Of a stretch of DNA of 12,009 bases, positions 1 through 7,377 are shown one piece after another. The translations under genes and the position numbers were made by a program. The stretch is from Thermoplasmata archaeon (GTDB lineage Archaea; Thermoplasmatota; Thermoplasmata; GCA-020350865): the NCBI GenBank assembly GCA_020350865.1, contig CP070726.1, forward strand, positions 1,985,604 to 1,997,612, read 5' to 3'. Under the pieces are notes generated by a model. The model ran no database searches and had not been told where the DNA came from. It was given only the letters and a program-made list of their open reading frames with translations. Positions within the stretch are counted from its first letter, which is position 1, and each line of letters opens with the position of its first letter.

Positions 1-77
1 GGCATGGCGGCAAATAGGCAAACAGCCAGAACCATTCCCAATACCACGAGCACACAGATTTTCCTGGTTCCTTTCAT
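1..77 (-). CDS. N-terminus of a secreted or membrane protein (partial)
   Basis: Only the first 25 codons are in the window; the gene runs off the left edge. The start ATG (complement of 75-77) is preceded by a strong Shine-Dalgarno, GGAGGGAG (complement of 83-90). The visible peptide has a short basic head (MKGTRK) and then an unbroken hydrophobic stretch (ICVLVVLGMVLAVCLFAA). This is the pattern of a Sec signal peptide or a signal anchor. No mature sequence is visible, so the function cannot be named. It is transcribed away from the cold-shock gene and shares the intergenic region with it. The start and secretory character are well supported; the product is unknown. Confidence 0.72.
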   Translation of the reverse strand, partial: MKGTRKICVLVVLGMVLAVCLFAAM

Positions 78-82
78 AGTTT

Positions 83-124
83 CTCCCTCCTATTCTTTAT
101 TATATTAAATTCGGAGTATAAAAA
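83..124 (-). promoter_or_regulatory. Promoter and ribosome binding site of the leftmost gene
   Basis: On the minus strand, TTTTTATA (complement of 117-124) is a good archaeal TATA box. It would place transcription start near 92-95, giving a short leader that still includes the GGAGGGAG ribosome binding site (complement of 83-90). A second AT-rich block (complement of 98-110) is an alternative box but would leave no room for the Shine-Dalgarno. The assignment rests on motif and spacing only. Confidence 0.45.
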
Positions 125-391
125 TCTATTGGATGAGGATTAATGGGGCCATTCACCTTATAATCGGCATCAAACTCCGCACTAGCCAGTCATAACTCCC
201 CGAGAATCGGGTAAGTTCCTTGCCAAGGAGAAAAAACGGTATCGAAAAGTAGATATAGTAGTATTAGTCTGTCAAGCGCGTAATAAAGATGAAGATTAGA
301 AAGCCTAATACCTTTTGGAGTCCTCCAAATCTGGTTTTGTGACTTTTTAATTGTCACGTCTTTATTAAAAAAAATCAGAAACATGGTATCT
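125..391 (+). promoter_or_regulatory. Palindrome-rich leader/promoter region of the cold-shock gene
   Basis: No convincing gene lies here. There are five inverted repeats: CCCGA-GAA-TCGGG at 199-211, extendable by AACT (194-197) pairing with AGTT (214-217); TCCTT-GCC-AAGGA at 217-229; ATTAG-AAAGC-CTAAT at 295-309; TTTGGAG-TC-CTCCAAA at 314-329; and GTGAC-N9-GTCAC at 339-357. Three TATA-like sites are possible: CTTATAAT (157-164), AGATATAG (251-258) and TTTTTAATT (344-352). The first two would give a leader of roughly 125-220 nt carrying some or all of the hairpins. The third would give a short leader, with the GTGAC palindrome acting as an operator. The CCTCC at 322-326 is complementary to the gene's own Shine-Dalgarno GGAGG at 394-398. 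Sequence alone does not decide which start is used. Confidence 0.5.
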
Positions 392-400
392 GAGGAGGTG
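392..400 (+). promoter_or_regulatory. Ribosome binding site of the cold-shock gene
   Basis: GAGGAGGTG lies 7 nt upstream of the ATG at 408 and is an almost ideal Shine-Dalgarno. It fixes the start codon. Its GGAGG core (394-398) can base-pair with CCTCC at 322-326, which otherwise sits in the 314-329 hairpin. Confidence 0.8.
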
Positions 401-407
401 AAATCAA

Positions 408-599
408 ATGGAAGGCACTGTAAAATGGTACAACGACCGTAAGTCCTACGGTTTCATTGAAGTTCCGGACGGCAAGGATGTGTTCGTCCACAGGAACGCC
501 CTTCCCGAGGGCACGACCCTGAACGAGGGTGATTCGGTGGAATTCGATATCGAGCAAAGCCCGAAGGGTCCGCAGGCTATCAACGTAAGAAAACTGTAA
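408..599 (+). CDS. csp: Cold-shock-domain (CspA-type) RNA/ssDNA-binding protein
   Basis: This 63-residue protein is a complete single cold-shock domain, an OB-fold that binds single-stranded RNA and DNA and melts RNA structure at low temperature. Visible hallmarks are the opening EGTVKWYN, an RNP1-like motif KSYGFI (residues 12-17), RNP2 VFVH (25-28), [10 protein letters not shown] in strand 4 and KGPQAINV near the end. W7, Y8, F16, F26 and H28 match the nucleic-acid-stacking positions of bacterial Csp proteins. RNP1 differs from the usual KGFGFI by Gly-to-Ser and Phe-to-Tyr, both tolerable. Length is normal for the family (about 65-70). It is monocistronic and convergent with the giant protease gene, 32 bp away. 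Csp proteins occur in only some archaea (haloarchaea, some methanogens, some marine lineages). The family assignment is very secure; a role in cold adaptation is inferred. Confidence 0.96.
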   Translation: MEGTVKWYNDRKSYGFIEVPDGKDVFVHRNALPEGTTLNEGDSVEFDIEQSPKGPQAINVRKL

Positions 600-618
600 T
601 CTAGTTTCATCAGCGTAT

Positions 619-640
619 CTTTTTTTTCTCTCTATTTTTT
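619..640 (+). terminator. Oligo-T transcription terminator after the cold-shock gene
   Basis: Twenty bases past the stop codon, a run of eight T (620-627) is followed by CTCTCTA and six more T (635-640), with no GC-rich stem before it. This is the usual archaeal intrinsic terminator. It overlaps the final codons and TAG stop (complement of 632-634) of the convergent gene. Confidence 0.7.
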
Positions 641-3600
641 ATTATCCAAATATACGAAGGTCCCCTTTTCAGCCCTCCGCAAACCCCTTCTCAAAGCAAC
701 TGAAACCAGAATAATGAATATTATCGGGATTTCGATTTGGGGATATTCAGGTATGATTGTGAGGACGTAGGCCTTCCCTGTATCCACCCTTGAGCCGCTG
801 TCATAATGAGGGGCACCTACGATGATGTCCATAAAGTTATCATCATTGACATCAAAAGCACTGGCAACCGACCAGCCGAAATGGTCATTCGCATTCTCAC
901 CGTACCTTGCACTGTTTGCGGCATCGATATATTGAGACATCACAGCAGAGCCGTTGATCACATATACGGCACCTGCATCCGTTTTGGAACCGTCCAGTGT
1001 GTCGTTGTACGGGGCTCCGACCAAGATATCGCTGTAACCGTCACCACCTAGATCCGAACCTCCCACGGAGTACCCGAATTTATCCCCCGGATTTGGGCCG
1101 ATGATTGTTACATTTGCATCTGATGCCAATATACTCGAAGCTAGGGAACTGTAGCCATAGAATAAATACACCCTCCCCTGACTGGAGTTGTGGGCCGGTG
1201 CGCCTATAACTACATCCTCGTATAGGTCTCCGTTTACATTCCCGCTTGTCCCCACAGACCAGCCAAAATCGTCATCCGGGTTTTCGCCTGTGAGTGTTAC
1301 ATTTACAATGGCGGAACCCGGGATAACGGTTCCGGTCACATCAACATCATCGACCCAAAATGCGTTGGAGGGAGACTGGGCCATACCTCCGAAGGTACCA
1401 GCGAATTTAATTGTGAAGTTTGGGTTGTTGTTCGCAGCTGTTACAAGGGATAGGTCCCATATCTTGGAAATATACACATTGTTGGTGTTTGTTATTGCGG
1501 GCTCGAAGTCGGTCCAGCTCTCCCCGTTGTCAGTGGAATACGATGCAACAAAACTGATGGTTCCGGGACCCCCGTCCTCAACTGCCACAAAGTAGGACAC
1601 CACGATGTCTTCAAAGCCGGACGTGGACACGGTCTTTTGAAAAGAATATGTATTGTCATTGGCCCCGAAAATTGCCACGCTTCCACCGGCGGCATAGGTA
1701 CCGGTATAGGGATGATCATTGGTGACCACTGGTGGGGGAGAGCTCAGTGTCCATCCGCCATAATTGAAATCACCGCTCTCAAAACCATCCGCAAACATAG
1801 ATACAAGATACCCTCCTTTACTAATGTCTCTCCAGCCGTAGAATATATATGCCTTGGAGGCTCCCGGTGCTCTCACGACAATATCATCAAAATCATCGTT
1901 ATTTACATTACAATTCAAGGAAACTGAGAATCCAAAGTGTTCGTCTGTGGATTTTCCTGTAAGGTTCAAATCCGCATTGGTAACACTCAGATTGCCAATC
2001 AGATTCGAAGTTCCGAAAAACAGGTACGCCATACCTGCATCGGATAACGCACCGCTAAGTGTATCATTCAGATACGCCCCCACGATCACATCCTCGTTGT
2101 CCACATTGTTTACATTACCCCCGCCCGAAACCGAACTGCCGAATCGATCGCCGGGACCTCCGCCAGTGATGTTGACATCTGCAATGGTATCTGCTAGTCC
2201 GGCAGAACTGCTGTGAAAAATGTACGCCTTTCCCTGGCTGCCGTTGTATGCTGGAGCGCCCACAATGACATCGTCATAACTGTCACCCGTAACATCTGAC
2301 ACTCCCACCGACCATCCAAATCTTATGTCCGGGTCGGGACCTGTCAATATCACGTCGGCATCCGCGGCATTGAGATTCTCATTCAGTGAACCGCTGCCGT
2401 AGAACACGTACACGTTATTTGCTCCCGGTGCACCCACGATCATGTCCATATAATTGTCGTTATTCAAATGTCCGGAGGTGACATTGAAGCCGAAAAGATC
2501 ACTTGAATTCGTGCCGGTCATGGTCACAAGTTTGCTTAATATCATGGGCACCATCATATGTTTTGTCGAGGCATTATTCTCGTTATAATCGTCGGAACCC
2601 AACTCTGTTCGAACATACACAGTATATTGGCCAAAAAGTGTGGGCGTATGATACCAGGTGAGATTTATCGAGCTCAAGGACTGCAGTGAGCTCACTGTCA
2701 GGGTGTTATTTAGAACCTCTGTATTTTCCGGATTGGTAATCACACATCTTACATCGAAGGGGTCGGTTTGATTGTTCGACCCGAAGTTCTTGACCGCAGC
2801 CGTAATCTCCGCCTGAGTATACCTGAGCTGCGTTCTATTTACATACAGGGTCTCGACACCGACATCATCTTGAAACTGGAAGTCCCCTGAGAGAACCAGT
2901 GCATAATCCTGATCGGGCTGGGAACCCAGCTCCGCTATATTGTGTCCTATTACCTCGACCGTGTATATTCCGGCGGAGGGCGATTGGATGTACACGCACT
3001 CGACGTTGTTGGTGTCGTCAAATGTATGGCTCTCATTGGACCACCCATTGTTGAAGTCGTTCCCGTAATAGTATGTGGTGCCATCGGGTGCCGTTACATT
3101 CAGGTTAAGGTCGTTGACAAGCCCTCCCGAGGTGGGTGTGCCGGGGTAATCTGTCCAGACAAGGGTGATCTTCAATGGTCCTCCTGTATCAACCGGATAA
3201 TGGTAGGTATGTATCTGACCGCTTGAGGTGAAACCTGTTGTTGCATCCTCGTACATCATGCTTCTCGGTGATGCTGGGAAAATGGAATTGGTGAGATTTG
3301 CCCTGCCCCATCCCTCATTGAAGTTGGGAACGGACCCGGATTCGTTGTACTGTCCCGATATATCGGTGGCACCGTTGATGAGCGTGGCCTTTATCAGAGC
3401 CCCGGAGGGTGATGTGAGTTCTTCGTAATCGACATAATACTGCCTCACCAGTGCGGCGCAGCCTGCAACTAAGGGAGTGGACATGCTGGTTCCGCCCGAA
3501 AACACATAGTAGCTGTTGTACACACCCCATAGAGTGCCGGAAGCCTCACTGGATCGTGTCGATAGTATATTGGTTCCAGGTGCGATCACATCTGGTTTAA

Positions 3601-6600
3601 TCCGCCCGTCATCGGTGGCTCCCCGGGAGCTGAACGCAACCATGCCGTTGGAGTTGTTGGACACCAAGTCCGAATTGAGCGGGTCTGCGGGAAAATCAGA
3701 GGGCCACCCGGTGCCGTATGATATCTGATAGCCCCCGGATGATCTCAAATTTTCCGAGGCTCCAACCGTTATGCAGTTCTTGCCGGTGGCCGGAGCACCC
3801 AGTGAATCCAGGTCTGTAATACCGTCCGAATTGGAATCGGTACCGTAATTGCCCGCCGAAAAAAGTATCAACATGTCCTGATGGGTCCATACGAACTCGT
3901 CCATGTTCTCAGAATCTGAGGTGTACTGGCCGTTTACATCGGAGCCCCAGCTGTTCGTATGAATGCGGGCACTGTCATTGTACGCCTGCTGGAATAATAC
4001 ATTCAAATCGGAGGGGATCCCGGAAATCGCACCTGTTTGATCATCTTCTACCGCTTGAAATACCAATTGAGCACCATATGCCATGCCCTTGATTTGTCCC
4101 CCAGACATGGCGCCGTTGCCCAGAACGGAGCCTGCAACGTGTGTCCCATGGCCGGATCTCATATCTGCAGCAGTCTCACCGGCGCCCCCGACAAGATCGT
4201 AAATCGAAACGATCCGGCCCTCGAAATCATCGTGCATTGTCGAGTCGTTCACACCCGTATCCAGGCCGGTATCGCACACGCCTACAATCTGTCCGGTCCC
4301 GTTCAAGTAATGAGGCGCTCCCCAGGTCGAATTGACATTCAGCCTCTCGAAATCGTCCGAAACATTGTTAGATAACCTGTATTGCGGGGTCCTCTCCACC
4401 CATTCCACATCCGGAATGAACAGTATGTCCCTAATGTGTGTCTCGTTGATGCGAATCCTGAGTTTGGAATTGGATTCCGATTCGATCAAGCCCCCTAGAT
4501 CCTCGATTTCGGAGGCCACTTCCCCTCTGTCCTCAAATACCAGAACGTCAATGCCCAGGATATCCGAATCAGGGCTCAAAAGCCCCTCCTGGACCTTGTA
4601 TGCAGGCTGATAGATGCCGGCCCATCTCACGGAGGGTAAACCCCTTACATCATCGATTCTATGGTCATCTATTCCCACGATAAATGCGTACTCAGGGATG
4701 TATCCATAGAAACTGCCGCCCAGAGCGCGAACGTCGTCCTTCCACGACCTCTGGATCGGGCCCTTGAACTGGACGATATAATATCCATTGGGGGTTGTCG
4801 TAACAAGTTCACTTTCAACATCCGGCTCCTCGGTTAGCGGGTCGAATGCTCCAGCCCGAAGGCGAAGGAGGGATGGGTATGTATCCTCATCTGCCCCTGA
4901 ATTTTCCTCATCCGCAGATGACCTGCCGCCCCTGACCTCCACCTTCTCGTTACTTTGATCCTCGCGGCTTTCATCCCAGTCTGTGGTCTGGAAGTAGACA
5001 GTAAAGTTCTCTGGTGTGCCCAGGTCGTCTGTGGTAATTTGCGTTTCCAGGGATGTGAGATCTGTTTTGGCTTCAACACTGCCCATATCAGACCATTTCC
5101 ATTCAAAAGATGTCGATCCGTCAAACCTCGAATGCCTTCTGGAGATTATCTCGCCGTACCTGCCTTTGATTTCGATCATATGGTCGGCACCGATCCCCCC
5201 CATGAAAAACCCTGTGGTGATCTTATTGTCGCTGTCGATGTAGATGTAGGTTATATCCTCCCCTGTTCTCGGCGGCTCTGGGGGCAGGGGTAGTGCGGGT
5301 TTCAGACCTCCGGGCTTTGCAGGTTTGTGAGGAAGAGGTGCGGTTTCATCGTTCCAGTACGGCACATCGGTCCCCCAGCCCATTTTGCCATTCACTTTCA
5401 GATAGAATGACACCTTCTCTGTTGTGTTCGAGACGCAGTACTCGATTATATCCAGATTTCTGTTGTCCACATCACCTTCATTATCATTTCTTATGTCCTT
5501 TTCCTTCCAATCTGCGAACGCACCGTCAACCTTGATATCCAGTGGAACGCTTGCAATATAACTGACATCGAAATGGCCCTCTTCTGGCACGGAGTTTCTT
5601 AGGGTTATCGTGCCCCTGTTCGTGGTGACATCGTGAGGGTTCGCTATTCCGAATCCGATGCTGTTTTCGGGCTGGGCACTGGACCCTGTATCGATTTCCA
5701 CTTCAAAGGTTTTTGAATCCCCCGGGGCGATCATGAAGTTCGTCTGAAGGTTCACGAAACCGTTGCTCAGCAGGCCTGATGCGATGATATTGGAATCATC
5801 CATCAACCGTACACTACTTGCATCCCCATCACCGCCGACTCCGGTCCGTGTGAGCTTTATACCGGTTACAACGATATCCCCTTCAGTGGCGCTCATGTCC
5901 AACCTCAGCATCCTATTTGTATTACCACTTATGTGCCCCTTGCCCGTCCCCTGTTGATCCACTATCAAAACGCCTTTCTCGTTGCTTACAACCGTGTCCG
6001 AAAAATCCTCAAACCCGTCATAGCTCTGTGTATAAAATATAACATCCACTTTATCGCGGTTTTTCAGATTCAGTGCATCATAGCCCACCTTGATCTCTAG
6101 TTCCGATCCTGTCACACCCGCTGTGACCTTGCCGTTCTTCTTCCAGAAATTCCAATCCTGGGTATCTGATGCGAATCCATAAAAACCTCGATAGAATATT
6201 TTACCCTGCCAGCCCTCGAGCTTGACCATGAAATCTGCACCTATGCCGCGGATCATGTAGCCGGATTTCGGAAATTGGTCCGTATCTATGAATATGTAGA
6301 CCGTGTCCATGTGCCGGCCGGAACTCTCAGGCTCCCCCTCCAGCATGTTCCCTTCCACCGAAAGATAGAACGAAAGCGAGGACAGTCTGCTGTCAACACC
6401 GTAGCCCACAATATCGGTGTTCGGGTTAAAAGGCTGGGTTTCCACGGAATCCGAGGTAAAGGCCACATCACTCCAGTCACTGAAATTGCCGTCTATTTTT
6501 ATCTCGTCTTCAGGAGTGACCATGACGTTTAGGAACCAAGGAGAAACCAGCATCAATATGAGGAAAAAACATATCACAAAAAGTTTTATCAAGCCTCGCC

Positions 6601-7369
6601 TTTTTTCCGCGGTGACCTGACCCGTCCCCAAACCGTTTATGATGCCGTTGCCGTTCGTGATGCCGTTCGTCAATCCGTGCCTGATGGCAGAAAGACCGTT
6701 CGTCAGGCCGTTGGTCAGGCCGTTTATCAGTCCGTGCCTTCCTCTCCTGGGGCCGTTGGTCAGGCCGTGTTTCCCTTCAATCGGTGCTCTGATTACCGCT
6801 GCACTAAGACCTGTCATGACAGGTTTCTCGGCCTCCATGCCAACACTAAACAGGCTTTCCCCATCGGATTCGAGGGAGTCTGCAGCTTCCTCTTCGAATT
6901 CCTCTTCAAGCTCGAATTCTTCTTCGGATTCCTTTCCAGGCTCGATTTCTTTTTCGAATTCCAGACCGCACTCGGGACAGTAAGTGTCCTCGGAGGTAAT
7001 GATGGTACTGCAATCCGGACAATTTAATTCCTCCGCCGCTTCCTCTTCATAATGAAATGCATTGCCGCAATCTGGGCAGGCTGAAACGCGCCCCTCGAAT
7101 ACAGTTGCACAGTAAGGGCACTCATACAATTCCTTCGGTTCTTCTTCAAATTCCGTCTCTTCTTCCGGCCAAAATTCCCCCTTCTCATCCTCCCCTTCCT
7201 CCACCGCGCTCAGGATCCTTTCGGTCAGTTCGGCCTTTGTCCCGGATTTCGGGAGCTCCAGGCCCTGGGCAATTTCGATGAGCTCGGCCTTTCTCATCCG
7301 TTTGAGCCTGCTTTTCGAGTATTTCGGAGGGTGATTATCCTCTTCCCCAAGCGTGTCTTGCTCATCCAC
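632..7369 (-). CDS. Giant membrane-anchored subtilisin-like (S8) protease with SAP, zinc-ribbon and FG-GAP propeller domains
   Basis: This 2245-residue protein starts at GTG. The GTG has GGGAGGA 8 nt upstream and an in-frame TAA directly before it, so no longer N-terminus is possible. Visible order: SAP motif (about 21-55); two zinc ribbons (C84/C87/C98/C101 and C117/C120/C131/C134); Glu-rich linker (about 139-170); GLTNG tract (201-250); transmembrane helix (about 261-284, preceded by KRR); DGxFxDW beta domains (about 287-455 and 609-810, the second with a Pro-rich loop); two propeptide-I9-like units (about 863-930 and 939-1003); S8 protease with D1033, H1074, N1174 (oxyanion hole) and S1295 in GTSMS; P-domain-like sandwich (about 1383-1495); CARDB (1501-1607); seven FG-GAP repeats (1612-2203) with a jelly-roll insert (1859-2013); tail with PEYP (2207-2210), a 13-residue hydrophobic stretch and RRGLRR. 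All catalytic residues are present, so it should be an active, probably self-processing surface protease. Many N-x-S/T sequons fit glycosylation. Substrate and the purpose of the cytosolic N-terminus are unknown. Confidence 0.93.
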   Translation of the reverse strand: MDEQDTLGEEDNHPPKYSKSRLKRMRKAELIEIAQGLELPKSGTKAELTERILSAVEEGEDEKGEFWPEEETEFEEEPKELYECPYCATVFEGRVSACPDCGNAFHYEEEAAEELNCPDCSTIITSEDTYCPECGLEFEKEIEPGKESEEEFELEEEFEEEAADSLESDGESLFSVGMEAEKPVMTGLSAAVIRAPIEGKHGLTNGPRRGRHGLINGLTNGLTNGLSAIRHGLTNGITNGNGIINGLGTGQVTAEKRRGLIKLFVICFFLILMLVSPWFLNVMVTPEDEIKIDGNFSDWSDVAFTSDSVETQPFNPNTDIVGYGVDSRLSSLSFYLSVEGNMLEGEPESSGRHMDTVYIFIDTDQFPKSGYMIRGIGADFMVKLEGWQGKIFYRGFYGFASDTQDWNFWKKNGKVTAGVTGSELEIKVGYDALNLKNRDKVDVIFYTQSYDGFEDFSDTVVSNEKGVLIVDQQGTGKGHISGNTNRMLRLDMSATEGDIVVTGIKLTRTGVGGDGDASSVRLMDDSNIIASGLLSNGFVNLQTNFMIAPGDSKTFEVEIDTGSSAQPENSIGFGIANPHDVTTNRGTITLRNSVPEEGHFDVSYIASVPLDIKVDGAFADWKEKDIRNDNEGDVDNRNLDIIEYCVSNTTEKVSFYLKVNGKMGWGTDVPYWNDETAPLPHKPAKPGGLKPALPLPPEPPRTGEDITYIYIDSDNKITTGFFMGGIGADHMIEIKGRYGEIISRRHSRFDGSTSFEWKWSDMGSVEAKTDLTSLETQITTDDLGTPENFTVYFQTTDWDESREDQSNEKVEVRGGRSSADEENSGADEDTYPSLLRLRAGAFDPLTEEPDVESELVTTTPNGYYIVQFKGPIQRSWKDDVRALGGSFYGYIPEYAFIVGIDDHRIDDVRGLPSVRWAGIYQPAYKVQEGLLSPDSDILGIDVLVFEDRGEVASEIEDLGGLIESESNSKLRIRINETHIRDILFIPDVEWVERTPQYRLSNNVSDDFERLNVNSTWGAPHYLNGTGQIVGVCDTGLDTGVNDSTMHDDFEGRIVSIYDLVGGAGETAADMRSGHGTHVAGSVLGNGAMSGGQIKGMAYGAQLVFQAVEDDQTGAISGIPSDLNVLFQQAYNDSARIHTNSWGSDVNGQYTSDSENMDEFVWTHQDMLILFSAGNYGTDSNSDGITDLDSLGAPATGKNCITVGASENLRSSGGYQISYGTGWPSDFPADPLNSDLVSNNSNGMVAFSSRGATDDGRIKPDVIAPGTNILSTRSSEASGTLWGVYNSYYVFSGGTSMSTPLVAGCAALVRQYYVDYEELTSPSGALIKATLINGATDISGQYNESGSVPNFNEGWGRANLTNSIFPASPRSMMYEDATTGFTSSGQIHTYHYPVDTGGPLKITLVWTDYPGTPTSGGLVNDLNLNVTAPDGTTYYYGNDFNNGWSNESHTFDDTNNVECVYIQSPSAGIYTVEVIGHNIAELGSQPDQDYALVLSGDFQFQDDVGVETLYVNRTQLRYTQAEITAAVKNFGSNNQTDPFDVRCVITNPENTEVLNNTLTVSSLQSLSSINLTWYHTPTLFGQYTVYVRTELGSDDYNENNASTKHMMVPMILSKLVTMTGTNSSDLFGFNVTSGHLNNDNYMDMIVGAPGANNVYVFYGSGSLNENLNAADADVILTGPDPDIRFGWSVGVSDVTGDSYDDVIVGAPAYNGSQGKAYIFHSSSAGLADTIADVNITGGGPGDRFGSSVSGGGNVNNVDNEDVIVGAYLNDTLSGALSDAGMAYLFFGTSNLIGNLSVTNADLNLTGKSTDEHFGFSVSLNCNVNNDDFDDIVVRAPGASKAYIFYGWRDISKGGYLVSMFADGFESGDFNYGGWTLSSPPPVVTNDHPYTGTYAAGGSVAIFGANDNTYSFQKTVSTSGFEDIVVSYFVAVEDGGPGTISFVASYSTDNGESWTDFEPAITNTNNVYISKIWDLSLVTAANNNPNFTIKFAGTFGGMAQSPSNAFWVDDVDVTGTVIPGSAIVNVTLTGENPDDDFGWSVGTSGNVNGDLYEDVVIGAPAHNSSQGRVYLFYGYSSLASSILASDANVTIIGPNPGDKFGYSVGGSDLGGDGYSDILVGAPYNDTLDGSKTDAGAVYVINGSAVMSQYIDAANSARYGENANDHFGWSVASAFDVNDDNFMDIIVGAPHYDSGSRVDTGKAYVLTIIPEYPQIEIPIIFIILVSVALRRGLRRAEKGTFVYLDNKK
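761..2536 (-). repeat. Seven FG-GAP (integrin-alpha-type) repeats with a jelly-roll insertion
   Basis: Residues 1612-2203 of the giant protease hold seven units, each with an FGxSV-type strand, a calcium-loop motif such as DVTGDSYDD or DLGGDGYSD, and the strand I(V/L)VGAP. Seven units are expected to close one seven-bladed beta-propeller. Between units four and five, residues 1859-2013 (positions 1331-1795) form a separate beta domain. It opens with FADGFESGDF, contains YSTDNGESWTDF and ends in FWVDDVDVTG. This pattern is typical of MAM/jelly-roll domains in secreted proteases. Unit four reads VRAP where the others read VGAP (unit three VGAY). Confidence 0.85.
6620..6769 (-). repeat. GLTNG repeat tract just before the membrane helix
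   Basis: Residues 201-250 of the giant protein contain GLTNG or close variants (GLING, GITNG, GIING) about eight times. Three of the blocks begin with a basic-His pair: K200-H, R211-H and R230-H. The repeated peptides are encoded by different synonymous codons (GGC CTG ACC AAC GGC, GGA TTG ACG AAC GGC, GGC CTG ACG AAC GGT). This argues for selection on the peptide rather than recent slippage. The tract lies on the predicted cytosolic side, between the Glu-rich linker and the transmembrane helix. No function is known to me. Confidence 0.85.
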
Positions 7370-7377
7370 TTAAAATG

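Noticed and set aside
190..384. 64-residue minus-strand open frame upstream of the cold-shock gene
   Set aside because: It begins in the cold-shock gene's own leader, has no ribosome site, and its composition reflects AT-rich intergenic DNA and the local hairpins.
375..557. 60-residue open frame antisense to the cold-shock gene
   Set aside because: Pure mirror of a well-conserved gene; no start signals.
6620..6769. CRISPR-like or DNA-level direct repeat array
   Set aside because: The repeats are 15 bp, lie in a coding frame, vary synonymously and have no unique spacers.
6639..6983. Plus-strand frames opposite the GLTNG and Glu-rich regions (Ser-, Arg- and Pro-rich)
   Set aside because: Low-complexity mirror images of the repeat tract; the minus-strand frame is continuous with conserved domains on both sides.
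7363..7365. ATG overlapping the GTG start of the giant protease as an alternative start
   Set aside because: It is out of frame with the protein; the GTG has the correct Shine-Dalgarno spacing and an in-frame stop directly upstream.
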